A stretch of 64,000 bases of DNA from an uncultured Granulosicoccus sp. (GCA_947495035.1 CANLXI010000033.1:1-64000), one strand, 5' to 3'; counted from the stretch's first letter, positions 7,802 to 17,181 are shown. Program-made: numbers and translations. The notes: generated from the sequence alone by a model not told the origin.

Positions 7802-9532
7802 TTGATTCAACGATTAGGAATGGCTGCCTGTGTGGCAGCAACTTTGTTTTCTTCACAAGTGACTCTCGCCCAGGAAGCTGCCATTTACAGTGGTGCAGAT
7901 CGCATCCACCCGGTATGGGCCAGGCAGGCGATGGTCTCGGTTCAGGAGCAGGTAGCGGCCCGAATAGGTCTGGATATACTGGCTGAGGGCGGCAATGCGG
8001 TTGATGCGAGCGTGGCAGTGGCGTTTGCATTGGCAGTCACCTTGCCCAGGGCGGGAAATCTGGGTGGAGGAGGCTTCATGATGGTTCATGATGCCGAGAC
8101 GGGTGAGACAAAAGCCATCGACTATCGGGAAATGGCACCATCCAGTGCGACTCGCGACATGTATCTGGATGAAAATGGTGACGCTGTTTCCAATTTGTCA
8201 CGCTTTCATGGGCTTGCTGTAGGCGTGCCAGGAACGGTCGCTGGTATGCAGGCTGCATTGGACGCCTATGGCAGCATGAGTCTTGCCGAGGTCATCCAGC
8301 CGGCCATCAGACTGGCAGAGGAAGGCATCAAGGTTACTGCGGATCTGGCTGACAGCCTCAAAGGGCTGGAAAAGAGGTTGAAGTCTTGGGATTCCTCGGC
8401 AGCCATTTTCTACAAGGAAGATGGCAGTTTCTATGAGCCGGGTGAAACTCTGAAACAACCGGACCTGGCTGCCACCCTCAAACGCATTGCCGAATCCGGC
8501 CCCGATGGATTCTACAAGGGCGACACTGCGGAGAAGATTGCCAGTGCAGTTCAGAAAGCCGGTGGTGGCATGACAGTCGAAGATCTGGCGAATTACAGGG
8601 TCGAAATCAGAGAACCGGTGACCGGTGACTATCGGGGGTATGAAATCGTATCGATGCCACCTCCCAGTTCCGGTGGCACTCATATCATCCAGATTCTGAA
8701 TACGCTGGAAGGCTACCCCTTGGGCTACCTGGGTCATAACTCGGCAGAAACCATACATCTGATGGCAGAAGCGATGAAGCGTGCCTATGCGGATCGGTCC
8801 GAGTATCTGGGAGATCCTGCCTTTGTCGATGTGCCGGTGGCCGAACTGACGTCAAAGGACTATGCGGCAGAAACTCGAAAGGACATCAGTCTCAATGTGG
8901 CCACGCCGTCGGCATCCATTGCACCAGCAGATCTGACGCCCTATGAAAGCAATGAGACCACACATTTCTCGATCGTGGACAAGGATGGCAATGCCGTTTC
9001 CAACACGTATACCATCAATTTCTCCTACGGTTCCGGAATGGTTGCAAACGGCACTGGCGTGCTGATGAACAACGAAATGGATGACTTTTCCGCCAAGCCG
9101 GGCGTGCCCAATGGATATGGTCTGATAGGTGGTGATGCCAATGCCGTTGAAGCAGGCAAGCGGCCACTGTCCTCGATGAGTCCTACCATTGTTCTCAAGG
9201 ACGGTAACGTCTATCTGGTCACGGGCAGTCCCGGTGGTGCGAGAATCATCACGACCACCTTGCAATTGATCAGCAACATGATTGACCACGGAATGAATAT
9301 CGCAGAAGCAACCGTGGCCCCTCGCATACATCATCAATGGCTTCCCGAGGAATTGCGTGTCGAGGAAGGCATCAGTCGAGACACGATTTCCCTGCTGGAA
9401 GCCAGGGGCCATCATGTCGTCGAGAAGGATGTCATGGGGTCTACCCAGTCGATCCAGGTTGATGCCGAGAACGGTCTGCTCTTCGGTTATTCGGATACCC
9501 GAAGAGCAGGTGCGGCAACACTCGGATACTGA
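7802..9532 (+). CDS. ggt: Gamma-glutamyltransferase, periplasmic
   Basis: Ggt hydrolyses or transfers the gamma-glutamyl group of glutathione and related peptides in the periplasm. The protein is made as a precursor that cuts itself before a Thr. The catalytic Thr begins the TTHFSIVDKDG motif (residue 386 from this start), matching the small-subunit N-terminus of E. coli Ggt, and the nucleotide-site motif PLSSMSPTIV and GSPGG loop follow. I choose TTG 7802 because AAGG at 7791 has proper spacing and the protein then opens with a standard signal peptide (LIQRLGMAACVAATLF...VTLAQ). A GTG at 7745 or ATG at 7748 would add 18-19 residues but lies close to a TATACT -10-like box (7724-7729). Identity is firm; the start is not. 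Confidence 0.93.
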   Translation: MIQRLGMAACVAATLFSSQVTLAQEAAIYSGADRIHPVWARQAMVSVQEQVAARIGLDILAEGGNAVDASVAVAFALAVTLPRAGNLGGGGFMMVHDAETGETKAIDYREMAPSSATRDMYLDENGDAVSNLSRFHGLAVGVPGTVAGMQAALDAYGSMSLAEVIQPAIRLAEEGIKVTADLADSLKGLEKRLKSWDSSAAIFYKEDGSFYEPGETLKQPDLAATLKRIAESGPDGFYKGDTAEKIASAVQKAGGGMTVEDLANYRVEIREPVTGDYRGYEIVSMPPPSSGGTHIIQILNTLEGYPLGYLGHNSAETIHLMAEAMKRAYADRSEYLGDPAFVDVPVAELTSKDYAAETRKDISLNVATPSASIAPADLTPYESNETTHFSIVDKDGNAVSNTYTINFSYGSGMVANGTGVLMNNEMDDFSAKPGVPNGYGLIGGDANAVEAGKRPLSSMSPTIVLKDGNVYLVTGSPGGARIITTTLQLISNMIDHGMNIAEATVAPRIHHQWLPEELRVEEGISRDTISLLEARGHHVVEKDVMGSTQSIQVDAENGLLFGYSDTRRAGAATLGY

Positions 9533-9539
9533 TCAGACG

Positions 9540-9567
9540 CACACCTGGTCCAGTTGCACCAGGTGTG
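9540..9567. terminator. Hairpin terminator after ggt
   Basis: CACACCTGGT (9540-9549) pairs with ACCAGGTGTG (9558-9567) around an 8-base loop, seven bases after the ggt stop. It is the first of two hairpins in the 166-bp gap between convergent ggt and the sugar operon. Confidence 0.75.
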
Positions 9568-9581
9568 CTGTTCCGCCTTCA

Positions 9582-9621
9582 ATCAGGCATTCGGTCGGCT
9601 GGGTGTTTCCGAATACCTGAT
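9582..9621. terminator. Second hairpin in the ggt / sugar-operon gap
   Basis: ATCAGGCATTCGG (9582-9594) pairs with CCGAATACCTGAT (9609-9621), 13 bp with one mismatch, loop 14. It could terminate the leftward sugar operon, whose last gene ends at 9699. There is no T-tract. Confidence 0.5.
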
Positions 9622-9698
9622 GACTACCGCGACGGGCAGGCCTGACGACACGGTAGAGTCTTTCATCGGCCGATATGGCAAGTCGAAAGAGGTTGGTA

Positions 9699-10838
9699 TC
9701 AGTTCGTTGTCAAGAGTGCCTGAGCCTGTTCACTGGTGCAGGCTTCAGGTCGTTCGCAGGTAGTGGAAATCTCCACCCATTGTCGAGACTCTGCCGACGT
9801 CTGAATGGAAGTCAGGATGTCGACCACGTGCAAGGCCAGTTCCAGGTTGCAGCGATGTGGCTTCTGCCTGATGATCGAGTCGGCCATATCGGCAAGACCG
9901 GCGCACCGGTAGTTTGCTCGAGGGATCTCCTGCGAATCTTCCGTATTGGGTACCGCGAAAGGGTGGCCGTCGTTGCTCAGTACTTCGACGTCACCGTTGC
10001 CATTGGCCAGTTCGACAGTACCGCCGAAGAAGTTCGGATCCGGGACAAACAGGGTTCCCGTCGTTCCGTAGAGTTCCATATTGGCGTGACGATGTGCCCG
10101 GACATCCCAGCTTGAACCCAGAGTTACAATCGCACCGCCGTGAAACTCCAGCAGTGCCTGGTAATTGGTTGGCGTACTGACGTTGATCGATTCTCCCTCG
10201 CGTGGACCATTGCCGATGGTTCGAGTGGGGGAGCCGGTGGACGCCATGGCGGATACGGCACGAACGGGCCCCATGAACTGGACCAGATTGGTCATGTAGT
10301 AAGGCCCCATGTCGAGAACCGGTCCACCACCGGGAAGAAAGAAGAAATCGGGGTTCGGGTGCCAGTTTTCCATGCCTGCATTCATGAAATGGCAGGTGGC
10401 GCCTGTGATGTTGCCGATTCGTCCACTGTCGACTGCGGATCGTGCCGCCTGGTGAGCTCCACCGAGAAAAGTGTCAGGCGCTGAACCGATGCGCAATCCC
10501 TTGGCTTGTGCCAGATCCTGCAGCTGCCTGCCGTCTTCGAGTGACAGTACCAGAGGCTTCTCCGAGTAGGCGTGCTTGCCACCTTCGAGTATGCGTCGAG
10601 TGATTGCATGGTGAGCGGCTGGCACAGTGAGGTTGACGATGATATCGACATCGTCGGCGGCTATCAATTCATCAACCCCCTGTGCGCGTACGCCATACTC
10701 GTTTGCCCGTTCTTGCGCCACTGCCGCATCGATATCAGCTACGGCCTTGACGTCGATGGTGCGGAACAGCGGGGCGAGAGACAGGTAGGTAGAGGAAATG
10801 TTTCCGCAGCCGATAATGCCGACATTGAGCTTGTCCAT
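9699..10838 (-). CDS. Gfo/Idh/MocA family NAD(P)-dependent oxidoreductase
   Basis: Members oxidise sugars, sugar acids or inositols with NAD(P). The 379-aa protein begins with a Rossmann fold (GIIGCGNISSTYL near residue 8) and has the family EKP motif (YSEKPLVL, about residues 93-100) that carries the catalytic Lys. The substrate domain follows. It is the last gene of a six-gene (-) operon with an ABC sugar importer and a sugar isomerase-like protein, so it most likely oxidises the imported sugar or its derivative. The precise substrate cannot be read from sequence. Confidence 0.92.
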   Translation of the reverse strand: MDKLNVGIIGCGNISSTYLSLAPLFRTIDVKAVADIDAAVAQERANEYGVRAQGVDELIAADDVDIIVNLTVPAAHHAITRRILEGGKHAYSEKPLVLSLEDGRQLQDLAQAKGLRIGSAPDTFLGGAHQAARSAVDSGRIGNITGATCHFMNAGMENWHPNPDFFFLPGGGPVLDMGPYYMTNLVQFMGPVRAVSAMASTGSPTRTIGNGPREGESINVSTPTNYQALLEFHGGAIVTLGSSWDVRAHRHANMELYGTTGTLFVPDPNFFGGTVELANGNGDVEVLSNDGHPFAVPNTEDSQEIPRANYRCAGLADMADSIIRQKPHRCNLELALHVVDILTSIQTSAESRQWVEISTTCERPEACTSEQAQALLTTN

Positions 10839-10868
10839 CAGGACGGTTCTCCCTTGAATGGTGCTGAA

Positions 10869-11612
10869 TCAGAAGTTCTTGACAGTGGCCAGAGAGCGGC
10901 GAGCGAATCGCTCCGGGTCTCGAGGGTTGTCATGTTCCATGATGTAGAGTGGCACCTTGGCGGATTTCAGTGCGGCTGCAATGGCCTCCCAGTCCATCAC
11001 GCCGTAGCCGACGTCGGCCCAGCCGTCTTCGTCCGTGTTTTCTCCGTCTGCCGCCCGGTCCTTGACGTGCACGGTTTGTATCCTGTCGGCGAAGGTCTCG
11101 ATCCATTCCACCGGGTCCTGTCCGGCCACGTGCACCCAGGCAAGATCCAGTTCCAGCCCGAGTGCAGGACATGATTCTGTCAGATGCTGGATCGGCAAGC
11201 TGCCGTCGGCGCAGGGCATGAATTCGAAATCATGATTGTGCCAGCCGAAATACAGGCCGGCATCCAGAATCGGTTTGGACATTTCCGTCAAGCGTCTTCC
11301 CAGTGCCTGCCAGCCCTCAGCGTCGGAAGGTCGCTGATCCGGCAGGAGGAATGGCACGAAGACGTGCCTGACCTGTAGTGCACGGGCAATCTCCAGGCAG
11401 CGTGCCGGGTCGCTCTCGACCAGCTCGATGGAAAAATGTCCCGTCGGCATGGACAGACCATGGGTATCCAGTCGACGTCGGGTGGCTTGCAGGTCTTCAT
11501 ACAGGGGGGCATGTCCCTCTATGGCGCTGATGCCCAGACGGGCAAGCATGGCAAGCGTATCGTCCAGGTCAAAATGTCGTGACGAATACATCTGGTAGGA
11601 AACTGGAATCAT
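10869..11612 (-). CDS. Sugar phosphate isomerase/epimerase family TIM-barrel protein
   Basis: A 247-aa xylose-isomerase-like TIM barrel (AP endonuclease 2 superfamily). Metal-binding residues typical of the family are visible: His of FGWHNHDFEF, Glu and Asp of LGLELDLAWVH, His of TVHVKD and Glu of YIMEHD. Related enzymes epimerise or isomerise keto-sugars or dehydrate inosose. The gene lies 30 bp from the Gfo/Idh gene, and this pair is a common catabolic partnership. Inferred role: conversion of the sugar taken up by the adjoining importer. Confidence 0.88.
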   Translation of the reverse strand: MIPVSYQMYSSRHFDLDDTLAMLARLGISAIEGHAPLYEDLQATRRRLDTHGLSMPTGHFSIELVESDPARCLEIARALQVRHVFVPFLLPDQRPSDAEGWQALGRRLTEMSKPILDAGLYFGWHNHDFEFMPCADGSLPIQHLTESCPALGLELDLAWVHVAGQDPVEWIETFADRIQTVHVKDRAADGENTDEDGWADVGYGVMDWEAIAAALKSAKVPLYIMEHDNPRDPERFARRSLATVKNF

Positions 11613-11707
11613 TGAAATGGCCTGGTAGGAAGGTGAAACGGAGCATGAAATCTCTGCACGGCTGCGCTCTGGATTCGGTAACGGATGCCACTGAGGGGCA
11701 GACGCTA

Positions 11708-12784
11708 TCAGAGACGATTTTCCGTGGTGATGTCGAACAGCGATGTACGGGCCGGATCGATACCGATGACAAGCCGATCGTTCTGTCTGACTCGGGCCTG
11801 CCCGTCCATGCGAATGTGAAAGGGGGTGTCTTCCAGACTGGTGTATACCAGCGTATCCGAACCCATCGGTTCCACCATGTCCACCACGACTTCGGTTCTG
11901 ACGGGCATGCTGTCCACCAGTTCTCCGGTGACGACATGCTCAGGGCGAATACCGATGGTGGCGCTGCAATCACCAGATGAATCACTGGCAAAACGGTAGC
12001 CTGACAAGGGTAACTCCAGGTCGCCACGCAGGAATGAACCTCCCAGTACTTCACCATCGAGGAAATTCATGGAAGGTGAGCCGATGAAGTCCGCAACGTA
12101 CTTGTTCGTCGGGCGGTTGTAGATCTCGTCGGGTGTGCCCAGTTGCATGATCTGTCCATTCCTGAGAATGGCGATTCGATCTGCCAGTGTCATGGCTTCG
12201 ATCTGGTCATGTGTCACATAGATCATCGTGTTTTCCAGTTGCTGATGCAGTCTCTTGATTTCCACACGAAGGTCTGCGCGCAACTTGGCGTCAAGGTTCG
12301 ACAGTGGTTCATCGAACAGGAAAACGTCGACGTCCCGAACCAGTGCGCGGCCTATGGCAACCCGCTGGCGTTGTCCGCCGGAAAGTGCCGCGGGTTTTCG
12401 TTTCAGCAGCGGCTCGATCTGGAGAACCTGCGCGGCGTGCCGGACACGTCGTGAGATCTCATCCTTCGGCACTCGGGCATTGCGCAGGCCGAAGGTCAGA
12501 TTGCCTTCCACGCTCATCTGCGGGTACAGGGCATAGGACTGGAACACCATGCCGATACCTCTGTCTGATGGCTCATCCCAGGTGACATTCCTGCCATTGA
12601 TGTGTATCTGCCCGGAGCTGGGTTCCAGCAGACCGGCAATGCAATTCAACAGTGTGGATTTTCCACAGCCTGATGAACCGAGCAGAACGAGAAATTCGCC
12701 CTTGCCGATGGTCAGGTTCAGATTCTGGAGTACCTTGACCGATGCAAATTGCAGGTCGAGGTTCCTGATTTCAACGGAATTCAT
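11708..12784 (-). CDS. Sugar ABC transporter ATP-binding protein (UgpC/MsmK type)
   Basis: This 358-aa ATPase powers import by the neighbouring permease pair. Walker A is GSSGCGKST (36-44), the Q-loop FQSYALYP follows, the signature LSGGQRQRV starts at 134 and Walker B is FLFDEP near 155-160. A C-terminal TOBE/regulatory domain (about 235-358) contains IGIRPEHV, typical of carbohydrate CUT1 ATPases. It follows the MalG-like gene by six bases and precedes the TIM-barrel gene by 95 bp. Confidence 0.95.
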   Translation of the reverse strand: MNSVEIRNLDLQFASVKVLQNLNLTIGKGEFLVLLGSSGCGKSTLLNCIAGLLEPSSGQIHINGRNVTWDEPSDRGIGMVFQSYALYPQMSVEGNLTFGLRNARVPKDEISRRVRHAAQVLQIEPLLKRKPAALSGGQRQRVAIGRALVRDVDVFLFDEPLSNLDAKLRADLRVEIKRLHQQLENTMIYVTHDQIEAMTLADRIAILRNGQIMQLGTPDEIYNRPTNKYVADFIGSPSMNFLDGEVLGGSFLRGDLELPLSGYRFASDSSGDCSATIGIRPEHVVTGELVDSMPVRTEVVVDMVEPMGSDTLVYTSLEDTPFHIRMDGQARVRQNDRLVIGIDPARTSLFDITTENRL

Positions 12785-12790
12785 GATGGG

Positions 12791-13711
12791 TCAACCTTTG
12801 ACAGCGCCGGCGGCAATGCCGCGTACGAACAGTTTTCCGGACAGGAAATAGACCAGCAGCGGCACGGCTCCGGTAAGCAGTGTGGCCGCCATGTTGACGT
12901 TGTACTCCTTGACGCCCTGAACCGAATTGACGATGTTGTTGAGTTGTACGGTCATGGGATAGTTTTCGGGTCGTGTGTAGATGACACCGAACAGGAAATC
13001 GTTCCAGATGCCGGTCACTTGCAGAATCATGGCAACGACAAAGATGGGCAGTGACATCGGCAGCATGATCTGGAAATAGATTCTCCAGAAGCCGGCGCCG
13101 TCCACTCTTGCAGCCTTGAACAGCTCGATGGGGACGGAGGTGAAGTAGTTGCGGAACAGCAGCGTGAGGATCGGCATGCCGAAGACGGTATGGACAAGTA
13201 CCAGACCGGTCAGCGAGCCATACAAGCCCATCTCCCGCAGCAGAATCACGATGGGATAGATCATCACCTGATAGGGAATGAACGCGCCGATGATCAGAAT
13301 GGTGAAGAACAGATCGGCTCCGCGAAAACGCCAGTTGGCCAGCGCATAGCCATTGATCGACGCGATGGCAATGGACAGCAGTGTGGAGGGAACCAGTATC
13401 TGAACGGAGTTCCAGAAACCACGCGACAGGCCGTCACAATTCAGGCCGGTGCAGGCGCTTGACCAGGCCTTGGCCCAAGGTTCGAAGGTGATATCGATCG
13501 GTGCTGAAAAGATGTTGCCGAGACGAATCTCCGGCATGCCCTTGAGCGATGTCACGATCATGACGTACAGCGGCAACAGGTAATACAGGGAGATGATGAT
13601 CAATGTACCGTAGATCATGATGTTGCGTCTGGAGAATCGGTGACGCGGCCTGGGTCCATCGGGTTCCGGGCTGCCTTCAGCGTACCGGTCGCTCGCAGTC
13701 AGGTCAGACAT
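12791..13711 (-). CDS. Carbohydrate ABC transporter permease, MalG-like
   Basis: Inner-membrane permease of CUT1 type with about six membrane helices; the EAA loop is visible as ELFKAARVDGAGFWRIYFQIMLP. The start at 13711 overlaps the end of the MalF-like gene by 8 bp, a sign of translational coupling; 16 upstream codons in the same frame are unlikely to be used. The 306-aa protein has a short hydrophilic N-terminus before the first helix (YGTLIIISLYYLLPLYVMIV). It forms a heterodimer with the product of the upstream gene. Confidence 0.94.
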   Translation of the reverse strand: MSDLTASDRYAEGSPEPDGPRPRHRFSRRNIMIYGTLIIISLYYLLPLYVMIVTSLKGMPEIRLGNIFSAPIDITFEPWAKAWSSACTGLNCDGLSRGFWNSVQILVPSTLLSIAIASINGYALANWRFRGADLFFTILIIGAFIPYQVMIYPIVILLREMGLYGSLTGLVLVHTVFGMPILTLLFRNYFTSVPIELFKAARVDGAGFWRIYFQIMLPMSLPIFVVAMILQVTGIWNDFLFGVIYTRPENYPMTVQLNNIVNSVQGVKEYNVNMAATLLTGAVPLLVYFLSGKLFVRGIAAGAVKG

Positions 13712-14597
13712 GTTTCTTGCCCCCGAATTCCAGATAGGCCCATGGGATGATGATGACAACGACAGCCAGCAACATCATCGTCGAGGCTGCGAAGCCCTGG
13801 CCCAGATTCTGATTGAGAAACATCATGTCGTAGACGTACTTGGCCGGTACCTCCGAGGCCAATCCGGGTCCTCCACCGGTTTGGGCCACGATCAGGTCGT
13901 AGAGTTTGATGATGCCCGAAGTGATGATGACCAGGGTTGTTATGAACACCGGACGCATCATGGGGACCACGATGAAGACATAGGTCTTCCAGGTGGGGAT
14001 ACCATCGACACGTGCAGCTTTCCATATGTCTTCATCAATGCTGCGCAGGCCGGCAAGCATGAGACACATGACCAGTCCGGTACCTTGCCAGAGACCGGCA
14101 ATCAGGACGCCATAGATGACAATGTCGGCGTTGTACAAGGGGTCGAAGACGAAGTTCTCGAACCCCAGGGCTCGCACGATGTTCTGTACGCCGAATTCAG
14201 GATTGAGAATCCACTGCCAGACCAGACCCGTCACGATGAAGCTGAGTGCAAACGGGTACAGCAGTATGGAGCGGAAGGTGTTTTCGAAGCGTATTTTCTG
14301 ATCCAGCAAGGTGGCCAGAACAAACCCGATCAGCAGTGACAGTATCAATGCCAGAATACCGTAGATGGCGAGATTCTCGATGGATACCAGCCAACGCCGA
14401 CTTTCCCATAACCGCTCATACTGATCGAGTCCGACCCAGCGCGTCCTTGGCAGCAGTCTGGAATTGGTGAATGAGTAGACTATTGTCCAGACTGAACAAC
14501 CCAGAAATACAACCATGGCCGTCAGAACCATCGGGATGGCCGCGATCTTGGCTGCGAGATTCCTGAACAGTCTCTTGGGGCGGGTGTTTCCAGCCAT
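13704..14597 (-). CDS. Carbohydrate ABC transporter permease, MalF-like
   Basis: A 297-aa inner-membrane protein with about six helices, starting with a long hydrophobic segment (IPMVLTAMVVFLGCSVWTIV) and carrying the EAA motif DIWKAARVDGIPTWKTYVFIVVP. It pairs with the MalG-like protein; their genes overlap. It follows the solute-binding-protein gene after a 78-bp gap with a strong hairpin, the usual layout in sugar ABC operons. Confidence 0.94.
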   Translation of the reverse strand: MAGNTRPKRLFRNLAAKIAAIPMVLTAMVVFLGCSVWTIVYSFTNSRLLPRTRWVGLDQYERLWESRRWLVSIENLAIYGILALILSLLIGFVLATLLDQKIRFENTFRSILLYPFALSFIVTGLVWQWILNPEFGVQNIVRALGFENFVFDPLYNADIVIYGVLIAGLWQGTGLVMCLMLAGLRSIDEDIWKAARVDGIPTWKTYVFIVVPMMRPVFITTLVIITSGIIKLYDLIVAQTGGGPGLASEVPAKYVYDMMFLNQNLGQGFAASTMMLLAVVVIIIPWAYLEFGGKKHV

Positions 14598-14626
14598 GGT
14601 CTCAGAGTTCCGGAATGGGAGTCATG

Positions 14627-14658
14627 GCAGGCAGGCCACTGGCGGCCTCCCTGCCTGC
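14627..14658 (-). terminator. Intercistronic hairpin after the binding-protein gene
   Basis: GCAGGCAGG (14627-14635) pairs perfectly with CCTGCCTGC (14650-14658), with a 14-base loop, in the 78-bp gap between the solute-binding-protein gene and the first permease gene. By analogy with malE-malF, such a structure protects or partly terminates the message so that the binding protein is made in excess. That role is inferred. Confidence 0.65.
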
Positions 14659-14675
14659 ATCAGAGACTGGCGTAC

Positions 14676-15905
14676 TCAGTCAGCGTCGGCGATGATGTCG
14701 GCGAAACGGCTCTGCGCATCCTCCACGGTGATGCTGCGATCATTGAAGAATTCCGAGAACAGTTCTTCTATCTGGCTGTTGGTATCCGGGCTTACCAGTT
14801 GATTGGTGTCGGGGATGGTGTTTCCCGCTGCCAGTATCTCGAGACCCTTGCGCATGCAGTCATTGGCTGCTTCCTGATTGACGTCACTGCGCACCGGTAA
14901 TGAACCCTTCTTCAGATTGAATGCCACCTGGGTGTCGGGCTTGAGCATCGTGGCGGCCAGTACGCCTTGAGCCTCGGATTGCTCCTCGTTGTCCATGACC
15001 GGGAAGTAGAAGGCATCGCCGGATGTCGAGATGACCTCGTTGACGCCCAGTCCAGGCAGGCAGGTGTAGTCTTCTCCGGCTACCTGTCCGGCAATCTGGA
15101 ACTCCCCCTGAGCCCAGTCGCCCATGATCTGGCCGCCTGCCTCACCGGTGATGACCATATTGGTCGCCTGGTTCCAGTCTTGTACCTTTGTGTCTTTCGA
15201 CATGTTGCGTGCATCGTCCGCCGCCTCGAATACGCGGGTGATATCCGGGCCGGCTGCGACCTCTGCATTGTGATCGGCATAGACCTGTTCGTAGATCTCC
15301 TTGCCCGCAATGGCCACCATCAGTACGGAGAATGCCCCGGTGCTTTGCCAGGATTGCTGCCCCATGGCGAGTGGAATCTTGCCGGCTGCCTCCAGTGCCG
15401 GTGCAGCCTTGACGTACTCATCCCAACTGCCGGGGACCGGAATGCCGGCATCCTCGAAGGCCTTGTGGGAGAGCCATAGCCATTGCCAGGAGTGTATATT
15501 GACCGGTGCGCAGAAAATGCGTCCGTCTATGGTGCAGGCATCCAGCAGTGATATCGGATGCACCACATCTTTCCAGCCTTCGGCTTCGGCAATATCGGTC
15601 AGGTCACGCATCAGCCCGGCCTCCACCAGTTCTTCTGCCTGTCTGCCATGATTGAATTGTGTTGCTGCCATGGGGTCGCCGCCTGTGATGCGGCTGATCA
15701 TGATGGGTCTTGCCGTACTGCCGGAGCCTGCAATGGCGCCGTCTACCCAGGTATTGCCGGTGGCGTTGAAGGCCTTGGCCAGCTCGGCTACCGCAGCGGC
15801 TTCTCCGCCGGATGTCCACCAATGAGTGACTTCCAGTTCGGCTGCATTGACGCTAGCGGTACCGATCAGGGTGGAAGCGAGCAGTGCTTTACAAGTGGTT
15901 TGCAT
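14676..15905 (-). CDS. Carbohydrate ABC transporter solute-binding protein
   Basis: Periplasmic family-1 binding protein of 409 aa. The ATG at 15905 gives a signal peptide (MQTTCKALLASTLIGTASVNA) cut before AELEVTHWWTSGGEA; the HWWTSGGE segment is typical of glucose/oligosaccharide binding proteins of this class, followed by aromatic-rich ligand segments (HSWQWLWLSHKAF). It is the first gene of the operon and lies just downstream of the 29-bp palindrome. The ligand is likely a mono- or oligosaccharide; glucose-like sugars are possible but unproven. Confidence 0.93.
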   Translation of the reverse strand: MQTTCKALLASTLIGTASVNAAELEVTHWWTSGGEAAAVAELAKAFNATGNTWVDGAIAGSGSTARPIMISRITGGDPMAATQFNHGRQAEELVEAGLMRDLTDIAEAEGWKDVVHPISLLDACTIDGRIFCAPVNIHSWQWLWLSHKAFEDAGIPVPGSWDEYVKAAPALEAAGKIPLAMGQQSWQSTGAFSVLMVAIAGKEIYEQVYADHNAEVAAGPDITRVFEAADDARNMSKDTKVQDWNQATNMVITGEAGGQIMGDWAQGEFQIAGQVAGEDYTCLPGLGVNEVISTSGDAFYFPVMDNEEQSEAQGVLAATMLKPDTQVAFNLKKGSLPVRSDVNQEAANDCMRKGLEILAAGNTIPDTNQLVSPDTNSQIEELFSEFFNDRSITVEDAQSRFADIIADAD

Positions 15906-15935
15906 GGTGATTTCCAATTTCAGCGTGGTGACCTA

Positions 15936-15964
15936 AATCGTTATAGTAAAATCCTATAACGATT
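15936..15964. promoter_or_regulatory. 29-bp palindromic operator of the sugar operon
   Basis: AATCGTTATAG (15936-15946) and CTATAACGATT (15954-15964) are perfect inverted repeats separated by seven bases. On the minus strand a TTGATT box followed 16 bases later by TATAGG could form a promoter overlapping the right arm, so a bound repressor would block it. The palindrome lies 31 bp before the binding-protein ATG and faces the divergent LacI-type gene, its likely regulator. Confidence 0.82.
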
Positions 15965-16101
15965 CAGAATGCAAAATCAAGTATTATCATCACATCAGAA
16001 CCGTAAATTTCATTGCAGGAAATCCTGTCCGATACCGGACAGTTACACAGGCAGGGCAAGGATGTCGCCTCTCGACATTAACCGACTGAGTTCAGGGCGC
16101 A

Positions 16102-17181
16102 TTGAGCCATCCAGAAGACAAGCCGCAAAAACCGTCAGGGCGCAGAGAGCAACCGACGCTGAAGACCATTGCCAGTCTCAGTGGCTTTGCCGTGCCCACG
16201 GTGTCACGTGCACTGAGTGATGCGCCGGACATCGGCAAGGAAACGAAGAAGAAGGTTCGACGAATTGCCGCCGAGATCGGTTATGTCCCCAACAGGGCAG
16301 GCTTGCGTCTGCGCACTGGCAGAACCAATGTCATCAGTCTGATCATTCCGACAGAGCGTGATGGCATGAACCATACCGCGCAATTGATCTCCGGCCTGAC
16401 GTCCGAGCTGCGTCACACCCGGTACCATCTGAACGTCACCCCCTGGTTTGTCGGCGAGGATTCCCTGCAACCGGTGCGCTACATCGTCGAGACCGGGTCG
16501 GCAGACGCTGTAATTCTCAATGCCACGTCTGCACACGATCCGCGCGTCGCTTATCTGATGGAGCATGACTTCCCGTTTGCGACCCATGGGCGCACTTCCT
16601 GGGCGGAAAAGCATGCGTACTTCGATTTTGACAACGCAGCCTTCGCCCGTATCGGCGTCAAGCGGCTCGCTGCTCGTGGCCGCAGGAATATCCATGCCGT
16701 GTTGCCACCGCTTGATCAGTTGTACGGGCAATTCATGGCTGAAGGAATACGGCAGGGCATCTCCGAGATTGGTGGATCGGTGCGGGTTTGCGAAACGGTC
16801 AACAGCGATTCCCTGGGCACAGAAATCCGGGAACAGATCGTGAACGCACTGGCTCGGGATTCCAGCATCGATGGCATACTCTGCGGTTCATCGATAGCCA
16901 GCATGGCGGCGGTGGATGCAGTGGAGTCCGCCTTTCCATGGCGAAGTTCGACCATCGATATCTTCGGCAAGCAATCCACACCGTTCGCCCGACTGTTTCG
17001 CAAGGAGTTGCTGTCCATGCCTGAGAACGTGCAATGGGCCGGGCAGTTTCTGGCTCGCGCCGTGTTGCAGGCCATCAATGAACCGGAGTTGCCACCGCTA
17101 CAGGAGCTGGAAGTGCCTGTCGATGTGGCCGACGAAGGGGAAGGAGGTCAGCGAGCGGAGAACTGTCCGGAGTCAGGCTGA
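16102..17181 (+). CDS. LacI-family transcriptional regulator
   Basis: The 359-aa protein has the LacI helix-turn-helix at about residues 19-65 (TLKTIASLSGFAVPTVSRALS, hinge region GLRLRTGRTN) and a periplasmic-binding-protein-like effector domain after it. It is divergent from the sugar operon and is expected to repress that operon, binding the 29-bp palindrome and releasing on sugar binding. The start is a TTG at 16102 with a weak AGGG upstream; no ATG occurs before the helix-turn-helix in this frame. It ends 27 bp from the convergent sensor kinase gene. Confidence 0.93.
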   Translation: MSHPEDKPQKPSGRREQPTLKTIASLSGFAVPTVSRALSDAPDIGKETKKKVRRIAAEIGYVPNRAGLRLRTGRTNVISLIIPTERDGMNHTAQLISGLTSELRHTRYHLNVTPWFVGEDSLQPVRYIVETGSADAVILNATSAHDPRVAYLMEHDFPFATHGRTSWAEKHAYFDFDNAAFARIGVKRLAARGRRNIHAVLPPLDQLYGQFMAEGIRQGISEIGGSVRVCETVNSDSLGTEIREQIVNALARDSSIDGILCGSSIASMAAVDAVESAFPWRSSTIDIFGKQSTPFARLFRKELLSMPENVQWAGQFLARAVLQAINEPELPPLQELEVPVDVADEGEGGQRAENCPESG

